From NCBI GenBank assembly GCA_050486405.1, contig JBJHDF010000005.1, forward strand, positions 1 to 64,000: a DNA stretch of 64,000 nucleotides. Direction: 5' to 3'. Under the pieces are notes generated by a model. The model saw only the letters and a program-made list of their open reading frames with translations. It was not told where the DNA came from and did not search any database. The translations under genes and the position numbers were made by a program. Shown piece by piece: positions 7,202 to 15,810 of this stretch (positions are counted from its first letter, which is position 1; each line of letters begins with the position of its first letter). Source of the stretch: JBJHDF01 sp050486405 (GTDB lineage: Bacteria > Pseudomonadota > Gammaproteobacteria > Pseudomonadales > Cellvibrionaceae).

Positions 7202-9817
7202 TTATCCAAACCAGCAAAGCACCTGTATCATCCGGCTGTCCGATGCACCCGGGTTGTTATCGGCATCGAGTACAGTGAGCGTCAAACGAACCCACTGCCC
7301 GGCGCCATAGCAGTCGTGTGCCGCCTCGGGCAACAGCAAACCAGGCACATTATGCAGGGTGTAGCTTTCACTGACGGAAGAGGAGGCACTGACTATGGTG
7401 TCCAGAGTGGTGGTGGCATACACCATGGTGGTGCTGCCTGCCTGATAGGAGGTGGCAACCAATTGATAGGTGTAGGGTGTGTTGCTATTACCAGAGGCAC
7501 TCATACCCACCGAGAATGGGTCTTCGCGGGTATAGGTGTCGCCGATATAGTTGGGTGGACTCAATACCATACCGGCATTGGGGCCGGGTACCGCCGGCGG
7601 GTCCACCACCTGGACGGTCTGAATTACCGGGATCGATTGGGCGCCCTCGGCGTCAACCACCCTCAAGCGGACGGTATAGCCGCCGTTTGCCGGAAAGACT
7701 ACGCTACCCTCGCAATCCAGCAAATCGAAACTCCATGGCGGAGAGGCGCGCCAGATATTCCAGTCGCAGCCGGTGTTGATCACCCCCGGTTCTGGACCAG
7801 GACCCGCGTTGGGATCCAGACCATAGCCGATCAACGATACCGGCTGGCCTCGATAGACGGTGGCTTCATTTTCCGGTTGAACCATTATCGCCTGGGGCGG
7901 CTGATTGACCACATTCACCGTAACACTACCGCTGCCGGTATTGCCTGCGCTGTTGGTAGCCGTGGCAGTTATCTCATGCTCGCCGGTAGTCTGCAGGCGA
8001 TAGACAGCGCCACTGGTGATGTTCTCCGGTGCCGGAGACCAGGTAATCGGGCACACAGACGGCGGGCAGGTCGGTCCGCCATCCATAAAGTCGAAAACAT
8101 TTTCGTACACCTGTGCCAGCAACGTGAAAGTCCGGTTCAAAGGGACATTGTTGTTGCCGCTGTCCAGCGCGGTGTTGCTGATATGGACGTAGGGATCGGC
8201 GCCCGCGTTTTCCACCACGGCGCGCACGGCCGCGTAGGCGTTGATGGCGTGGGTGACCTCCGCATCGGGAGAATCCGTCCAGGCTGTGGCGCGCAAAATG
8301 CTGCGAACATCTGCCAGACCGAGCGTCGGATCATAGGCTTTCATTACCGCCACAACGCCGGCCACAAAAGGAGAGCTGAAACTCGTACCACATACCCAGG
8401 GAAGATTGTCGGGATCACCGGCATCGGGAACAGTAGGCATGCAGCCAGGAGCCCAGATATCCACTCGCGAGCCTGCATTGGCGTAGTCCGACACGAGTCG
8501 GTTATTCTCATTGGTGGCGCCGACACAGATATTTTCGCCGGCCTTGCAGGGAACCTTGCCATCCGCGCTGATATGATGGCCTTCGTCCCGCCTGGTGTCG
8601 TTGCCAGAGGATGAAATCACGATCACCCCGTTGTCCCTGGCATTGCGTAGCGCCGAGTACAGACTGTCCTCCAGAAACAGATCGCAAAACGCATTGTCGC
8701 AGGGGCCACCAAAGCTCAGATTGATGACCTGAGCATCCCACCGAACCGCCGTGCGAATGGCCGAACCCACCTCATACCAGTTCATCATGGCATTGATGCC
8801 GACACGAAACAGTATCGGGTCGGCCACCTGTCCTCCCGTACCGGCTATCCCGTAGTCGTTGTCCAGGGTGGCAACAGCTACGCCCGCAACATTGTTGCCG
8901 TGCCAGGCGCGGGTAAGATCGTAATTGTTGGCGCCTCCAGCGCGGGAGCTCATATTTTCGAAGTTGCCCTGCAGCGGGTTATCGGGAAAGTCCGAAACAC
9001 CATGGGTAGACAAGGAAAAGGGCTGGCCGGCGTCGTCCAGCCAGAAGCCGATATCGATGATGGCCAGACGCACACGGCGCGGCGGCGGCGTGGCATGCAC
9101 CGCCTGCCACATCAGGGTGACGTTGGTCTGGGCGCCCTCGGTGTTGTACCAGAGCTGATCGAACGGATCCCAAAAGTTCTCGCTGCCCAGCGGATGCTCC
9201 CGGGTGGACTCCAGCCAGTCATCCAGGGGCATAAGAAAGTTCGGAGAAATATTCAGGCCGTTGCGGGTTTCGTGAAGTACCAGCGCCAGCAATCGGGCAG
9301 ATGCCTCTGAAGACACCACCACCGCCTGGTCGATTCCCAGAGCCTGGGCATCATCCGCCAGGTTGTCCAGGGGGAAATCCGTGGGATCGACCAACACCCG
9401 GTAGGCCGTGGCCTGCCGGTCCTCATCGGTGAGCACCACCCCGGCCTCGGGCGGTGGCTCCAGCACCTCGTCACTGGCCAGGACAACCGCGTCGTAGCGC
9501 TGCAGAAATTCCTCCAACTGGGTCTCGGAGTCCGGCCGGATGATGACTTCATTGCCAATGAACAGGCTGGTGATGCCCTCGGCGTCCTGGACTCCCTCGG
9601 TAGTGCCACCCTCCTGAGTCAGGGGGTAGTCATCCACCAGATCCATATCCAGCGAGTAGGAAAACCCCGACTCAGGTGGCGGTGGCGGCTCCCCGCCATC
9701 GGCTGGAGGCTGTGGTGGCGGCGGAGTGGTGGCGCCGGAACTGTCACCACTGCCACTGCCACAGGCGGCGATCAGCAAAGTCGTTGCCGCCAGGGCGAAC
9801 AGGCAAATAGGTCTCAT
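7202..9817 (-). CDS. Surface lipoprotein subtilisin-like serine protease (peptidase S8)
   Basis: An 871-residue protein from the ATG at 9817, which is preceded by AGAGGA and gives a signal peptide with lipobox IAAC (C19). A Pro/Gly-rich linker follows. The S8 catalytic triad is visible: D255 (AIIDIGFW), H306 (WHGNNVAG) and S479 (GTSFSSP), with oxyanion Asn in SSSGNDT. The region between linker and catalytic domain (about 50-235) may act as a propeptide. The C-terminal half holds Ig/PKD-like domains (about 560-660 and 665-760) with paired Cys. Expected role: protein cleavage at the outer-membrane surface. The next gene downstream, another lipoprotein, follows by 32 nt and may be a partner or substrate. 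D-I-G replaces the commoner D-[ST]-G around the Asp. Confidence 0.92.
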   Translation of the reverse strand: MRPICLFALAATTLLIAACGSGSGDSSGATTPPPPQPPADGGEPPPPPESGFSYSLDMDLVDDYPLTQEGGTTEGVQDAEGITSLFIGNEVIIRPDSETQLEEFLQRYDAVVLASDEVLEPPPEAGVVLTDEDRQATAYRVLVDPTDFPLDNLADDAQALGIDQAVVVSSEASARLLALVLHETRNGLNISPNFLMPLDDWLESTREHPLGSENFWDPFDQLWYNTEGAQTNVTLMWQAVHATPPPRRVRLAIIDIGFWLDDAGQPFSLSTHGVSDFPDNPLQGNFENMSSRAGGANNYDLTRAWHGNNVAGVAVATLDNDYGIAGTGGQVADPILFRVGINAMMNWYEVGSAIRTAVRWDAQVINLSFGGPCDNAFCDLFLEDSLYSALRNARDNGVIVISSSGNDTRRDEGHHISADGKVPCKAGENICVGATNENNRLVSDYANAGSRVDIWAPGCMPTVPDAGDPDNLPWVCGTSFSSPFVAGVVAVMKAYDPTLGLADVRSILRATAWTDSPDAEVTHAINAYAAVRAVVENAGADPYVHISNTALDSGNNNVPLNRTFTLLAQVYENVFDFMDGGPTCPPSVCPITWSPAPENITSGAVYRLQTTGEHEITATATNSAGNTGSGSVTVNVVNQPPQAIMVQPENEATVYRGQPVSLIGYGLDPNAGPGPEPGVINTGCDWNIWRASPPWSFDLLDCEGSVVFPANGGYTVRLRVVDAEGAQSIPVIQTVQVVDPPAVPGPNAGMVLSPPNYIGDTYTREDPFSVGMSASGNSNTPYTYQLVATSYQAGSTTMVYATTTLDTIVSASSSVSESYTLHNVPGLLLPEAAHDCYGAGQWVRLTLTVLDADNNPGASDSRMIQVLCWFG

Positions 9818-10138
9818 GGCACGTATTTCCTCTTTCGGCGGCCGCACTGAAAGCGCGATGGCACAGCCTGGCAATCAAGCCCAAGCATTCAGGATACCGG
9901 GAGGAAGGTTATTTTTAGGTTACATATTCCCTCAATCGGCCATACAACACGCCCATCCGCCTCCACAACGGCGGTGAACAGGCGACCGCCTGCCTGGGCG
10001 AACACCGTTTGCACGCTTCCCTGCTGCATTTGACCGCTTCCCGCCACCTGCCTGCAAAAAAGTTGACATTCCCGCCCACTGTATATACTGTGCATATATG
10101 TTATATACAGTGTACGCAATAACAGAAGGGGCTACCGG
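9818..10138. promoter_or_regulatory. Divergent intergenic region between S8 lipoprotein and GntR operon
   Basis: This 321-base stretch holds no gene I can support. The right third contains the GntR operon promoter/operator described separately. The rest should contain the promoter of the leftward protease operon, but I see no convincing -35/-10 pair for it. Confidence 0.5.
10063..10111 (+). promoter_or_regulatory. Promoter with large palindromic operator for the GntR/ABC operon
   Basis: A consensus -35 box TTGACA (10063-10068) is followed, with a short 15-nt spacer, by TATACT (10084-10089). The -10 region lies within a perfect 10-bp inverted repeat ACTGTATATA (10078-10087) and TATATACAGT (10102-10111) separated by 14 bases. 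Its position over the promoter and 28 bp ahead of the GntR start is what is expected for an autorepressor site of a YtrA-type regulator. Confidence 0.75.
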
Positions 10139-10522
10139 ATGACCCAAGGGCTATTCCTGTCCCAGGCCGACAGCCGGCCCATGTACCTGCAGATTGTCGA
10201 GCAGGTCAAGCGCAAGATACTGGCGGGCGACTGGCCGCCGGGCCAGGCTCTGCCGTCCATTCGCGAACTGGCGGCAACCACCTCGGTGAGCGTGATCACC
10301 GTCAAGCGGGCCTACTCGGAGCTGGAGGCAGAGGGCGTGATTCGCACGCGTCCGGGACTGGGCTCCTTCGTCGCCGACGACAGCGCTTTGCAGGCCACCC
10401 TGGAATCGGAGCTGGTGACACGGCTGGATGCCTTGCTGTCCACCGCCGACCAATTGGGGCTGGACGACCGGGAACTGCTGGCTCGTCTTGAACGGGCTCT
10501 CAACACAAAACACCAACGGTAA
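10139..10522 (+). CDS. GntR family transcriptional regulator, YtrA subfamily
   Basis: A 127-residue regulator with an N-terminal winged helix (PMYLQIVEQVKRKIL, PSIRELA and VITVKRAYSELE at about 15-75) and only a short helical tail of about 45 residues in place of an effector domain. That size and architecture define the YtrA subfamily, which is normally encoded first in an operon with an ABC transporter and represses that operon. This is the arrangement here: the ABC ATPase starts 10 nt after its stop, followed by a permease. The palindrome at 10078-10111 is the likely operator. The inducing signal is unknown; cell-envelope-active compounds are known inducers for relatives. Confidence 0.92.
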   Translation: MTQGLFLSQADSRPMYLQIVEQVKRKILAGDWPPGQALPSIRELAATTSVSVITVKRAYSELEAEGVIRTRPGLGSFVADDSALQATLESELVTRLDALLSTADQLGLDDRELLARLERALNTKHQR

Positions 10523-10532
10523 GGACCGAATC

Positions 10533-11417
10533 ATGCAGACAGCCATACGCCTGGCAGGGGTGACCAAGACCTACCCCCACTTTAAGCTGGACAACCTCAG
10601 CCTGACGCTGCCGACCGGCGAGATCATGGGCCTGGTGGGGGTCAACGGCGCGGGCAAGTCCACCACCCTGCGCATCCTTATGGGCCTGATCGCCGCCGAT
10701 ACCGGGGATGTGGAAGTGCTGGGCCTGCCCATGCCCCGGGAGCAGGTGGCGGCCAAGCGGCGCATCGGCTACGCCTCGGACGACATGCGCCTCTACCCCT
10801 CCCGTGATCTGCAGTGGCACATGCAGTTCATCCGCTCCCTGTTTCGGGACTGGGACGAGCCCTATGCCCGGCATCTGCTGCAACGGTTCGACCTGCGCCC
10901 CGACCAGAAACTGAAGGCCTTTTCCCACGGCGAGCGGGTGAAGGCAGCGCTGTTTCTGCTGCTGGCGCGCCGTCCGCAACTTCTGGTTCTGGACGAGCCC
11001 ACCACCGGCCTGGATCCGGTGGCCCGCACGGACATTCTAGAGGAGTTGGCCGAGGTGTTGCGGGACGAAGGCCGCAGCGTGCTGTTTTCCTCCCACAACA
11101 CCCACGATATCGAACAACTGTCGGATTCCATCACCTTTCTGCACGACGGGCGGTTGCTGGCGTCGGAGGCGATCGACCGTTTTCTCGACAGCTGGCGCTG
11201 CATCCGATGCCGGGGCGACCTGGACGAACAGCAGATTGAACTGCCCGGTCTGGCCACCGTCAAGCGTAACGGTTCCCTGATCGAACTGAAGGCGGACCGA
11301 TACGAAGACAGCCAGCTTGCCCTGCTGCAATCCCTGGGCCTGGAAGTGCTCGATGTGCGCCGTATGTCCCTGGAAGAAATCTTTATCGCCAATGTAAAAC
11401 GAGGCAAAGCGCCATGA
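10533..11417 (+). CDS. ABC transporter ATP-binding protein
   Basis: A 294-residue ATPase subunit. The start is set at the ATG at 10533 (TAAGGA ribosome site), just after the GntR stop; a longer in-frame extension overlaps that gene and is unlikely. Visible motifs: Walker A GVNGAGKST (36-44), Walker B LLVLDEP, and an H-loop SSHNTHD. The signature loop is FSHGE in place of the usual LSGGQ, as seen in some YtrB-like subunits. A C-terminal extension of about 80 residues may be regulatory. It pairs with the permease encoded next (4-nt ATGA overlap). Substrate is unknown; the GntR-YtrA context suggests a response to envelope stress or antimicrobial compounds (inference). Confidence 0.93.
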   Translation: MQTAIRLAGVTKTYPHFKLDNLSLTLPTGEIMGLVGVNGAGKSTTLRILMGLIAADTGDVEVLGLPMPREQVAAKRRIGYASDDMRLYPSRDLQWHMQFIRSLFRDWDEPYARHLLQRFDLRPDQKLKAFSHGERVKAALFLLLARRPQLLVLDEPTTGLDPVARTDILEELAEVLRDEGRSVLFSSHNTHDIEQLSDSITFLHDGRLLASEAIDRFLDSWRCIRCRGDLDEQQIELPGLATVKRNGSLIELKADRYEDSQLALLQSLGLEVLDVRRMSLEEIFIANVKRGKAP

Positions 11418-12091
11418 AACTGGACACCCATGTCATATCCCGCCTGATAATCAAGGATTGGCGTCTGCACGAAAAAATGATTGCCGCCTATTTTGGCCTG
11501 GGCATATTCGGCCTGGTTATTGTTGGCATGCCGCATCTGTACGCTGTAAATATGGGTGCCATCCTGTTGGTTACGGTGGTGGTGGGAGCCGGTTTTCACA
11601 CCATCAGCGCCACCGTATTGCAGGAGCACAAGGACCAGACCCTGCCGTTTATCATGAGCCTGCCGGTAAGACCCGAAGAGTACTTTCTCGCCAAGGCATG
11701 CATCAACCTGCTGATCTTTGGTCTGCACTGGCTGCTGGTGTTTGCAGGTCTGGTCTTTGTCACCCTGACGTTGAACACGCCGGCGGGCATGCTGCCGCTG
11801 TTCATCCTGGTCAGTGCGCAATTGCTGGTCCACTTTGTGGTGACTCTGTGTGTCGCCGTACAGACAGGCAAAGAAGGAATATCCATTCTGACAATGGTAT
11901 TCGGCAATATCGTAATCACACCCTTCATCATACTGATCGCCAACAACCCTGACTTCAACCAGTACTTTGGCGTCGACCAATTTGTCTGGCCCGGTAGCGC
12001 TTCTCTGATACTGACGGTTCAACTGGCCATCATTGCGGCAACACTGGTGGTGTTACTGCTGCTGCAAACCCGGCGCCGCACTTTCATTTAG
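11414..12091 (+). CDS. ABC-2 type permease subunit
   Basis: A 225-residue membrane protein with about six hydrophobic helices, starting within the stop of the ATPase gene (ATGA). No extracytoplasmic domain is evident. It is the obvious membrane partner of the preceding ATPase, forming a homodimeric or heteromeric exporter-like complex. The family resemblance is to ABC-2/ABC2_membrane permeases in YtrA-type operons; no substrate can be inferred from sequence. The acyltransferase gene follows 12 nt later on the same strand and is likely co-transcribed. Confidence 0.88.
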   Translation: MKLDTHVISRLIIKDWRLHEKMIAAYFGLGIFGLVIVGMPHLYAVNMGAILLVTVVVGAGFHTISATVLQEHKDQTLPFIMSLPVRPEEYFLAKACINLLIFGLHWLLVFAGLVFVTLTLNTPAGMLPLFILVSAQLLVHFVVTLCVAVQTGKEGISILTMVFGNIVITPFIILIANNPDFNQYFGVDQFVWPGSASLILTVQLAIIAATLVVLLLLQTRRRTFI

Positions 12092-12103
12092 GAGACCTCC
12101 ACC

Positions 12104-13285
12104 ATGGAACACCCGACACAACGCCTGCACTACATGGATAACCTGCGCGCCACCCTGATGATACTGGGGGTGTTCTTTCACGCCGCTCTGGCCTACAGCC
12201 CAATGTTGCACAACCTGTGGCTTTCGGCAGATCAGGTCAGTTCGCCGGCAATGGATCACTTTGCCAACTTTCTGCATCTGTTCCGTATGCCGCTGTTCTT
12301 TGCCGTGGCCGGCTTCTTTGCCGCTCTTCTGGTTGCACGCCGAGGCCTGCCTGCCATGCTGAAAAATCGTGCGCGGCGGGTACTGCTGCCCTTTGTGATT
12401 TTCTGGCCGCTGGTGACAGCAGGCATTCTTGTTCCACTGATCTGGGCCATGGCGAATGTGAACAATCTTCCGCCCCTCCTGCAATTCATATCCGCCATGC
12501 AGGACATACCCGATGCACCGCAGCCGCCACCCAGCACCACCCACCTGTGGTTTCTCTATTACCTGGTGTTTTTCTACCTGCTGGTCTGGGTGGCCAGGCT
12601 GCTGATACCCGTCGCCGTAAAAAACCGCCTGCTGGCGTTGCATCCGGCATTGGCCATCGCCATTCTGCCGCTGCTGCTGGTACCGGGGTTGTTGGGCACC
12701 AGCGTGCCCTTTCCAGCACCGGAGCGCTTTGTGCCCGAGCTTTGGGCCTTCGGTTTCTACGGACTCTTTTTTGCCTATGGCTACCTGCTGTACACCTCTT
12801 CGAACCTGGTGGACTATTTTCAGCGGCTCTGGCCATTATTGCTGGTGGTTGCGCTGCTGATGTACGCGCTCTTGCAAGGCTTTTATCCCAGGCAGATCAC
12901 CCTTGAGGAGGTTATGGCCGGAGCCGCCAGCCGGAACTGGCCGGAGCGCCTCCTGACCACGCTGCTTGCGGCCTATATCTCCGTATTCATGTCAGTGGCC
13001 GGCATGGTACTGGCCAAACACCTCTTGAACGGCCGCAACGCTTTTATGCGTCTCATGTCCGATGCCTCCTACTGGATCTATATTACGCATCTGCCGATTC
13101 TGCTGGCCATCCAGTACTGGCTGCTGGACCAACCGGGCGGCGTAGCGTACAAATACACAGTGTCGGTAACGCTTACCCTGGCCGCCTGTATGGTCAGCTA
13201 CTTTCTGCTGGTGCGCTGGACACCCGTTGGCTGGTTGCTCAACGGCAGAAAAAAACCTGTTGCCAGCGTCGCGGACAACGCATAG
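12104..13285 (+). CDS. Membrane acyltransferase, acyltransferase_3 family (OpgC/OafA-like)
   Basis: A 393-residue protein with about ten membrane helices. The N-terminal sequence YMDNLRATLMILGVFFHAAL carries the family's R and conserved His (HAA) in the first helix, the presumed catalytic His of AT3 enzymes. These transfer acyl groups (acetyl, succinyl) to extracytoplasmic glycans or other acceptors. A GGAG ribosome site precedes the ATG. It is the last gene of the GntR-ABC operon, so it is probably controlled by the same regulator and may modify a surface glycan when the transporter is induced (inference). Acceptor unknown. Confidence 0.88.
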   Translation: MEHPTQRLHYMDNLRATLMILGVFFHAALAYSPMLHNLWLSADQVSSPAMDHFANFLHLFRMPLFFAVAGFFAALLVARRGLPAMLKNRARRVLLPFVIFWPLVTAGILVPLIWAMANVNNLPPLLQFISAMQDIPDAPQPPPSTTHLWFLYYLVFFYLLVWVARLLIPVAVKNRLLALHPALAIAILPLLLVPGLLGTSVPFPAPERFVPELWAFGFYGLFFAYGYLLYTSSNLVDYFQRLWPLLLVVALLMYALLQGFYPRQITLEEVMAGAASRNWPERLLTTLLAAYISVFMSVAGMVLAKHLLNGRNAFMRLMSDASYWIYITHLPILLAIQYWLLDQPGGVAYKYTVSVTLTLAACMVSYFLLVRWTPVGWLLNGRKKPVASVADNA

Positions 13286-13336
13286 CTCGCCATGGCCACC
13301 AAACGGAGAAATTAACAAAACTTTCCGCTCATCCGT

Positions 13337-13403
13337 TTGACATGGGCATTGAGAGGGGTAAGCTCTTGGATTGACACTGGACAATCCACTGCCAATCCAA
13401 GAG
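13337..13403 (+). promoter_or_regulatory. Candidate promoter and 11-bp inverted repeat in the leader of the PQQ dehydrogenase gene
   Basis: TTGACA (13337-13342) is followed after 16 nt by a poor -10 (TAAGCT, 13359-13364). Overlapping and downstream lies a perfect inverted repeat CTCTTGGATTG (13363-13373) and CAATCCAAGAG (13393-13403), 19 bases apart, ending 10 nt before the ATG. It could be an operator or an mRNA hairpin close to the ribosome site. Confidence 0.5.
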
Positions 13404-13413
13404 ACCTGAAAAA

Positions 13414-14559
13414 ATGAAGGCCATAAGCAAATTCCGACACACTCTACTGCCGGTCGCCGCAGTATTGCTGCTGGGCACCCTGGCGCACGCAAATAATGAA
13501 AGAACTTTCAACAGTGAATACCAGCCGTTCAAGCTGGTCAAGGTCGCCGGTGGCCTGTCGCATCCCTGGGCCGTGGCATTTCTGCCCGATGGCCGCTATC
13601 TGGTCACCGAGCGCAACAACGGCCTGTTCATCGTAGACGGCAACGGCAAGACCAGGGTGGACAATGTGCCCGACTTCGTTGCCCGCGGCCAGGGCGGCAT
13701 GATGGATGTGGTGCTGCACCCGGATTACGCCGAGAACGGCTGGTTGTACCTGACGTTCTCCCGGGGCAATTCCGGGCAGACCACACCGGCACTGGTGCGC
13801 GCCCGGCTGGACGGCAATGCCCTGGTGGATGTACAGGATCTGTTCGAGTCCAACGAGTACACCGGCCCGGGACGCCACTACGGCTCCCGCGTGTTGTTCC
13901 TCGACGACGGCACCCTGTTGATGACCATCGGCGACCGAGGCGCCCGGCCCCTGCGCGCCCAGGACACCAAGGATCACTCCGGCACCGTGGTGCGTCTGTA
14001 CCCGGATGGCAGCGTACCGGAGGACAACCCCTTTGTCGGCAACGACGCCTATCAGCCGGAGATATTTTCCTACGGCCACCGCAATATTCAGGGCATAGTG
14101 CAGGACCCGAGCACCGGCAAGATCTGGGCCACGGAACACGGTCCCCGGGGCGGTGATGAACTGAACCTGGTGCAGGCCGGCAAAAACTACGGCTGGCCCA
14201 TCGTCACCCTGGGCCGGGATTACGGCACCGAAGGCCCCTACCAAAACTCCGAAGCCCGCCAGCGCGAGGGCTACGAAGATCCGGTCTGGGAGTTCCTGCC
14301 CACTCTGGCGCCCTCGGGTCTGGCGCAAATCACCTCTGATCGCTTTCCGCGCTGGCAGGGCAACCTGCTGGCGGGCGGTCTGCGTTCGGAACGCATCCTG
14401 CGCCTGGTCATCAGCAATGATGAAGTCATACACATGGAAGAGCTGCTGCGAGGCGAGATTGGGCGTATCCGGGATGTCCGCGAAGGACCCGACGGTAATA
14501 TCTATATACTGAACGATGAGTCCGACGGCGGCCTGTACCGGATGGAGCCCAGCCGCTGA
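13414..14559 (+). CDS. PQQ-dependent aldose sugar dehydrogenase (YliI/Asd-like)
   Basis: A 381-residue periplasmic protein. Residues 1-26 form a signal peptide ending AHA. The rest is a six-bladed propeller of the GSDH/soluble glucose dehydrogenase family: GLSHPWAVAFLPDG opens the first blade, GQGGMMDVVLHPDY is the conserved second motif, and HGPRGGDELN is the typical PQQ/calcium-site region (ATEHGPRGGDE). Such enzymes oxidise aldoses in the periplasm with pyrroloquinoline quinone, feeding electrons to the respiratory chain. Length matches E. coli YliI (371 residues). It stands alone, converging with the next gene. PQQ synthesis genes are not in this window. Sugar specificity is unknown. Confidence 0.92.
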   Translation: MKAISKFRHTLLPVAAVLLLGTLAHANNERTFNSEYQPFKLVKVAGGLSHPWAVAFLPDGRYLVTERNNGLFIVDGNGKTRVDNVPDFVARGQGGMMDVVLHPDYAENGWLYLTFSRGNSGQTTPALVRARLDGNALVDVQDLFESNEYTGPGRHYGSRVLFLDDGTLLMTIGDRGARPLRAQDTKDHSGTVVRLYPDGSVPEDNPFVGNDAYQPEIFSYGHRNIQGIVQDPSTGKIWATEHGPRGGDELNLVQAGKNYGWPIVTLGRDYGTEGPYQNSEARQREGYEDPVWEFLPTLAPSGLAQITSDRFPRWQGNLLAGGLRSERILRLVISNDEVIHMEELLRGEIGRIRDVREGPDGNIYILNDESDGGLYRMEPSR

Positions 14560-14586
14560 CAATCCGGGTAGTCAGCCCCCCAACCC

Positions 14587-15231
14587 TCAGATGGCGCGCT
14601 CCCTGCCCCGGGGCGCGCGCCACCGATTCAACACAGCGCGCACGAGAAGGTGACCGGGAAAGTACATCAGCAGCGGGTAAACCAGTATCAGCACCAACAC
14701 CCACAGGGGTTCGGCCATCCAGGTCTGCTCTACACCAAAAGGCTGATGTACCCAGTTGATGTTTCTGTGCGGCTCGGTAAACAACCAGGCGCCAACAATA
14801 CCCACAATGCCGATGACACACTGCAACCAGGGACCACGCCGGTCGTAACCCTGCAGCCATACCAGCCACAGCAGCAGCAGCGGCAAACCGATATGGTAGA
14901 GGGACGAAACCCTGACGATCAGCGCCAGATCCTGGTCAAACATATAGTCCGTAAAGCCCGTCAGACTCTCGCCGCCCCGGCCCAGGCCCACCAGCAAATC
15001 CAGGGTCCAGACAACGCCCACCAGACACACGACCCCCGCCTGACTGGACAGCAGCAAACGATTGGGGAACCATATCGCGTAGAGCGCAACGAACTTGGCC
15101 ATATTGCATAGCCAAAAGAAGTTCTGCGGCCCCTGATGGTTCAGAATCACGATCACCCAGAACAGCATCCAGCCCGTATAAAGCAGTCGGATGCCCCGGG
15201 GAACGGCGTTGTTGTCGCGATAGGCATTCAT
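14587..15231 (-). CDS. Multi-helix membrane protein, function unknown
   Basis: A 214-residue protein from the ATG at 15231, with about six hydrophobic helices and conserved-looking loops (RNINWVHQPFG, TEPH). A longer in-frame reading starts beyond 15500 but its extra 115 residues look non-coding and lie antisense to another membrane gene, so I reject it. The gene converges with the PQQ dehydrogenase gene and diverges from the small membrane gene at 15332. I do not recognise a named family. Confidence 0.7.
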   Translation of the reverse strand: MNAYRDNNAVPRGIRLLYTGWMLFWVIVILNHQGPQNFFWLCNMAKFVALYAIWFPNRLLLSSQAGVVCLVGVVWTLDLLVGLGRGGESLTGFTDYMFDQDLALIVRVSSLYHIGLPLLLLWLVWLQGYDRRGPWLQCVIGIVGIVGAWLFTEPHRNINWVHQPFGVEQTWMAEPLWVLVLILVYPLLMYFPGHLLVRAVLNRWRAPRGRERAI

Positions 15232-15331
15232 AACAGGTGGTTTGCAACATTCCGCACGGTCTCCACTGTACACCCTTGAATTTTCCTTTCCCACCCCCAT
15301 TGTAGATTCATCCCACTGCGCGAAGCTCGCC

Positions 15332-15733
15332 ATGACAGTGCCCGCCAAGCCCCTGCCAAATACTCCGGCAACGCCCAATTGGCGCTGGCCGCTACTGTGG
15401 CTGCTGGCAGCGTTTGTCGCCCTGTTGAGCAACAGTGTGCTGCTCACCCAAGTGCCCACCAACCGCTTGGACCAGGCACTGACCAGTGGCGACAACCACT
15501 GGCTGATCAGCAGCCACCAGGAACTGTCGGCCTCTGCCAAACGCCCAGCCACCAGCTCTTCGACGGAACACAGCGACACTGATTCCTATCTACCCGACCT
15601 GCAGCCGGTCCTCTGGCTGTTGCTCGCGGGCCTGATATCGACTGTTCTGCGCCTTTATTTCCGTGCGCAAACCCGCCTGATTCCACTGCGCACCAACGCC
15701 GCACCCCGGTCGCCCCGCGCCCCTCCGGCATAA
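15332..15733 (+). CDS. Small two-helix membrane protein, function unknown
   Basis: A 133-residue protein with a hydrophobic helix near residues 20-42, an extracytoplasmic Ser/Thr-rich segment, a second helix near 93-112 and a basic C-terminus rich in Pro and Arg. It lies immediately upstream of the SecDF gene (78 nt gap to that start) on the same strand and could be co-transcribed. The ribosome site is weak and no family is recognised; a competing reading on the opposite strand looks worse. Treated as probable, not certain. Confidence 0.5.
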   Translation: MTVPAKPLPNTPATPNWRWPLLWLLAAFVALLSNSVLLTQVPTNRLDQALTSGDNHWLISSHQELSASAKRPATSSSTEHSDTDSYLPDLQPVLWLLLAGLISTVLRLYFRAQTRLIPLRTNAAPRSPRAPPA

Positions 15734-15810
15734 CCCGTCCCACTCCGATTACAACTCCATAAAACTGTTGTCGCGGCCAGCCCATGGCGGGCCGCGCCCT
15801 GGGGACTGTT

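Noticed and set aside
14587..15579. Long version (330 residues) of the membrane protein gene
   Set aside because: The extra N-terminal 115 residues have no coding character and overlap the oppositely oriented gene at 15332-15733; the ATG at 15231 gives a coherent membrane protein.
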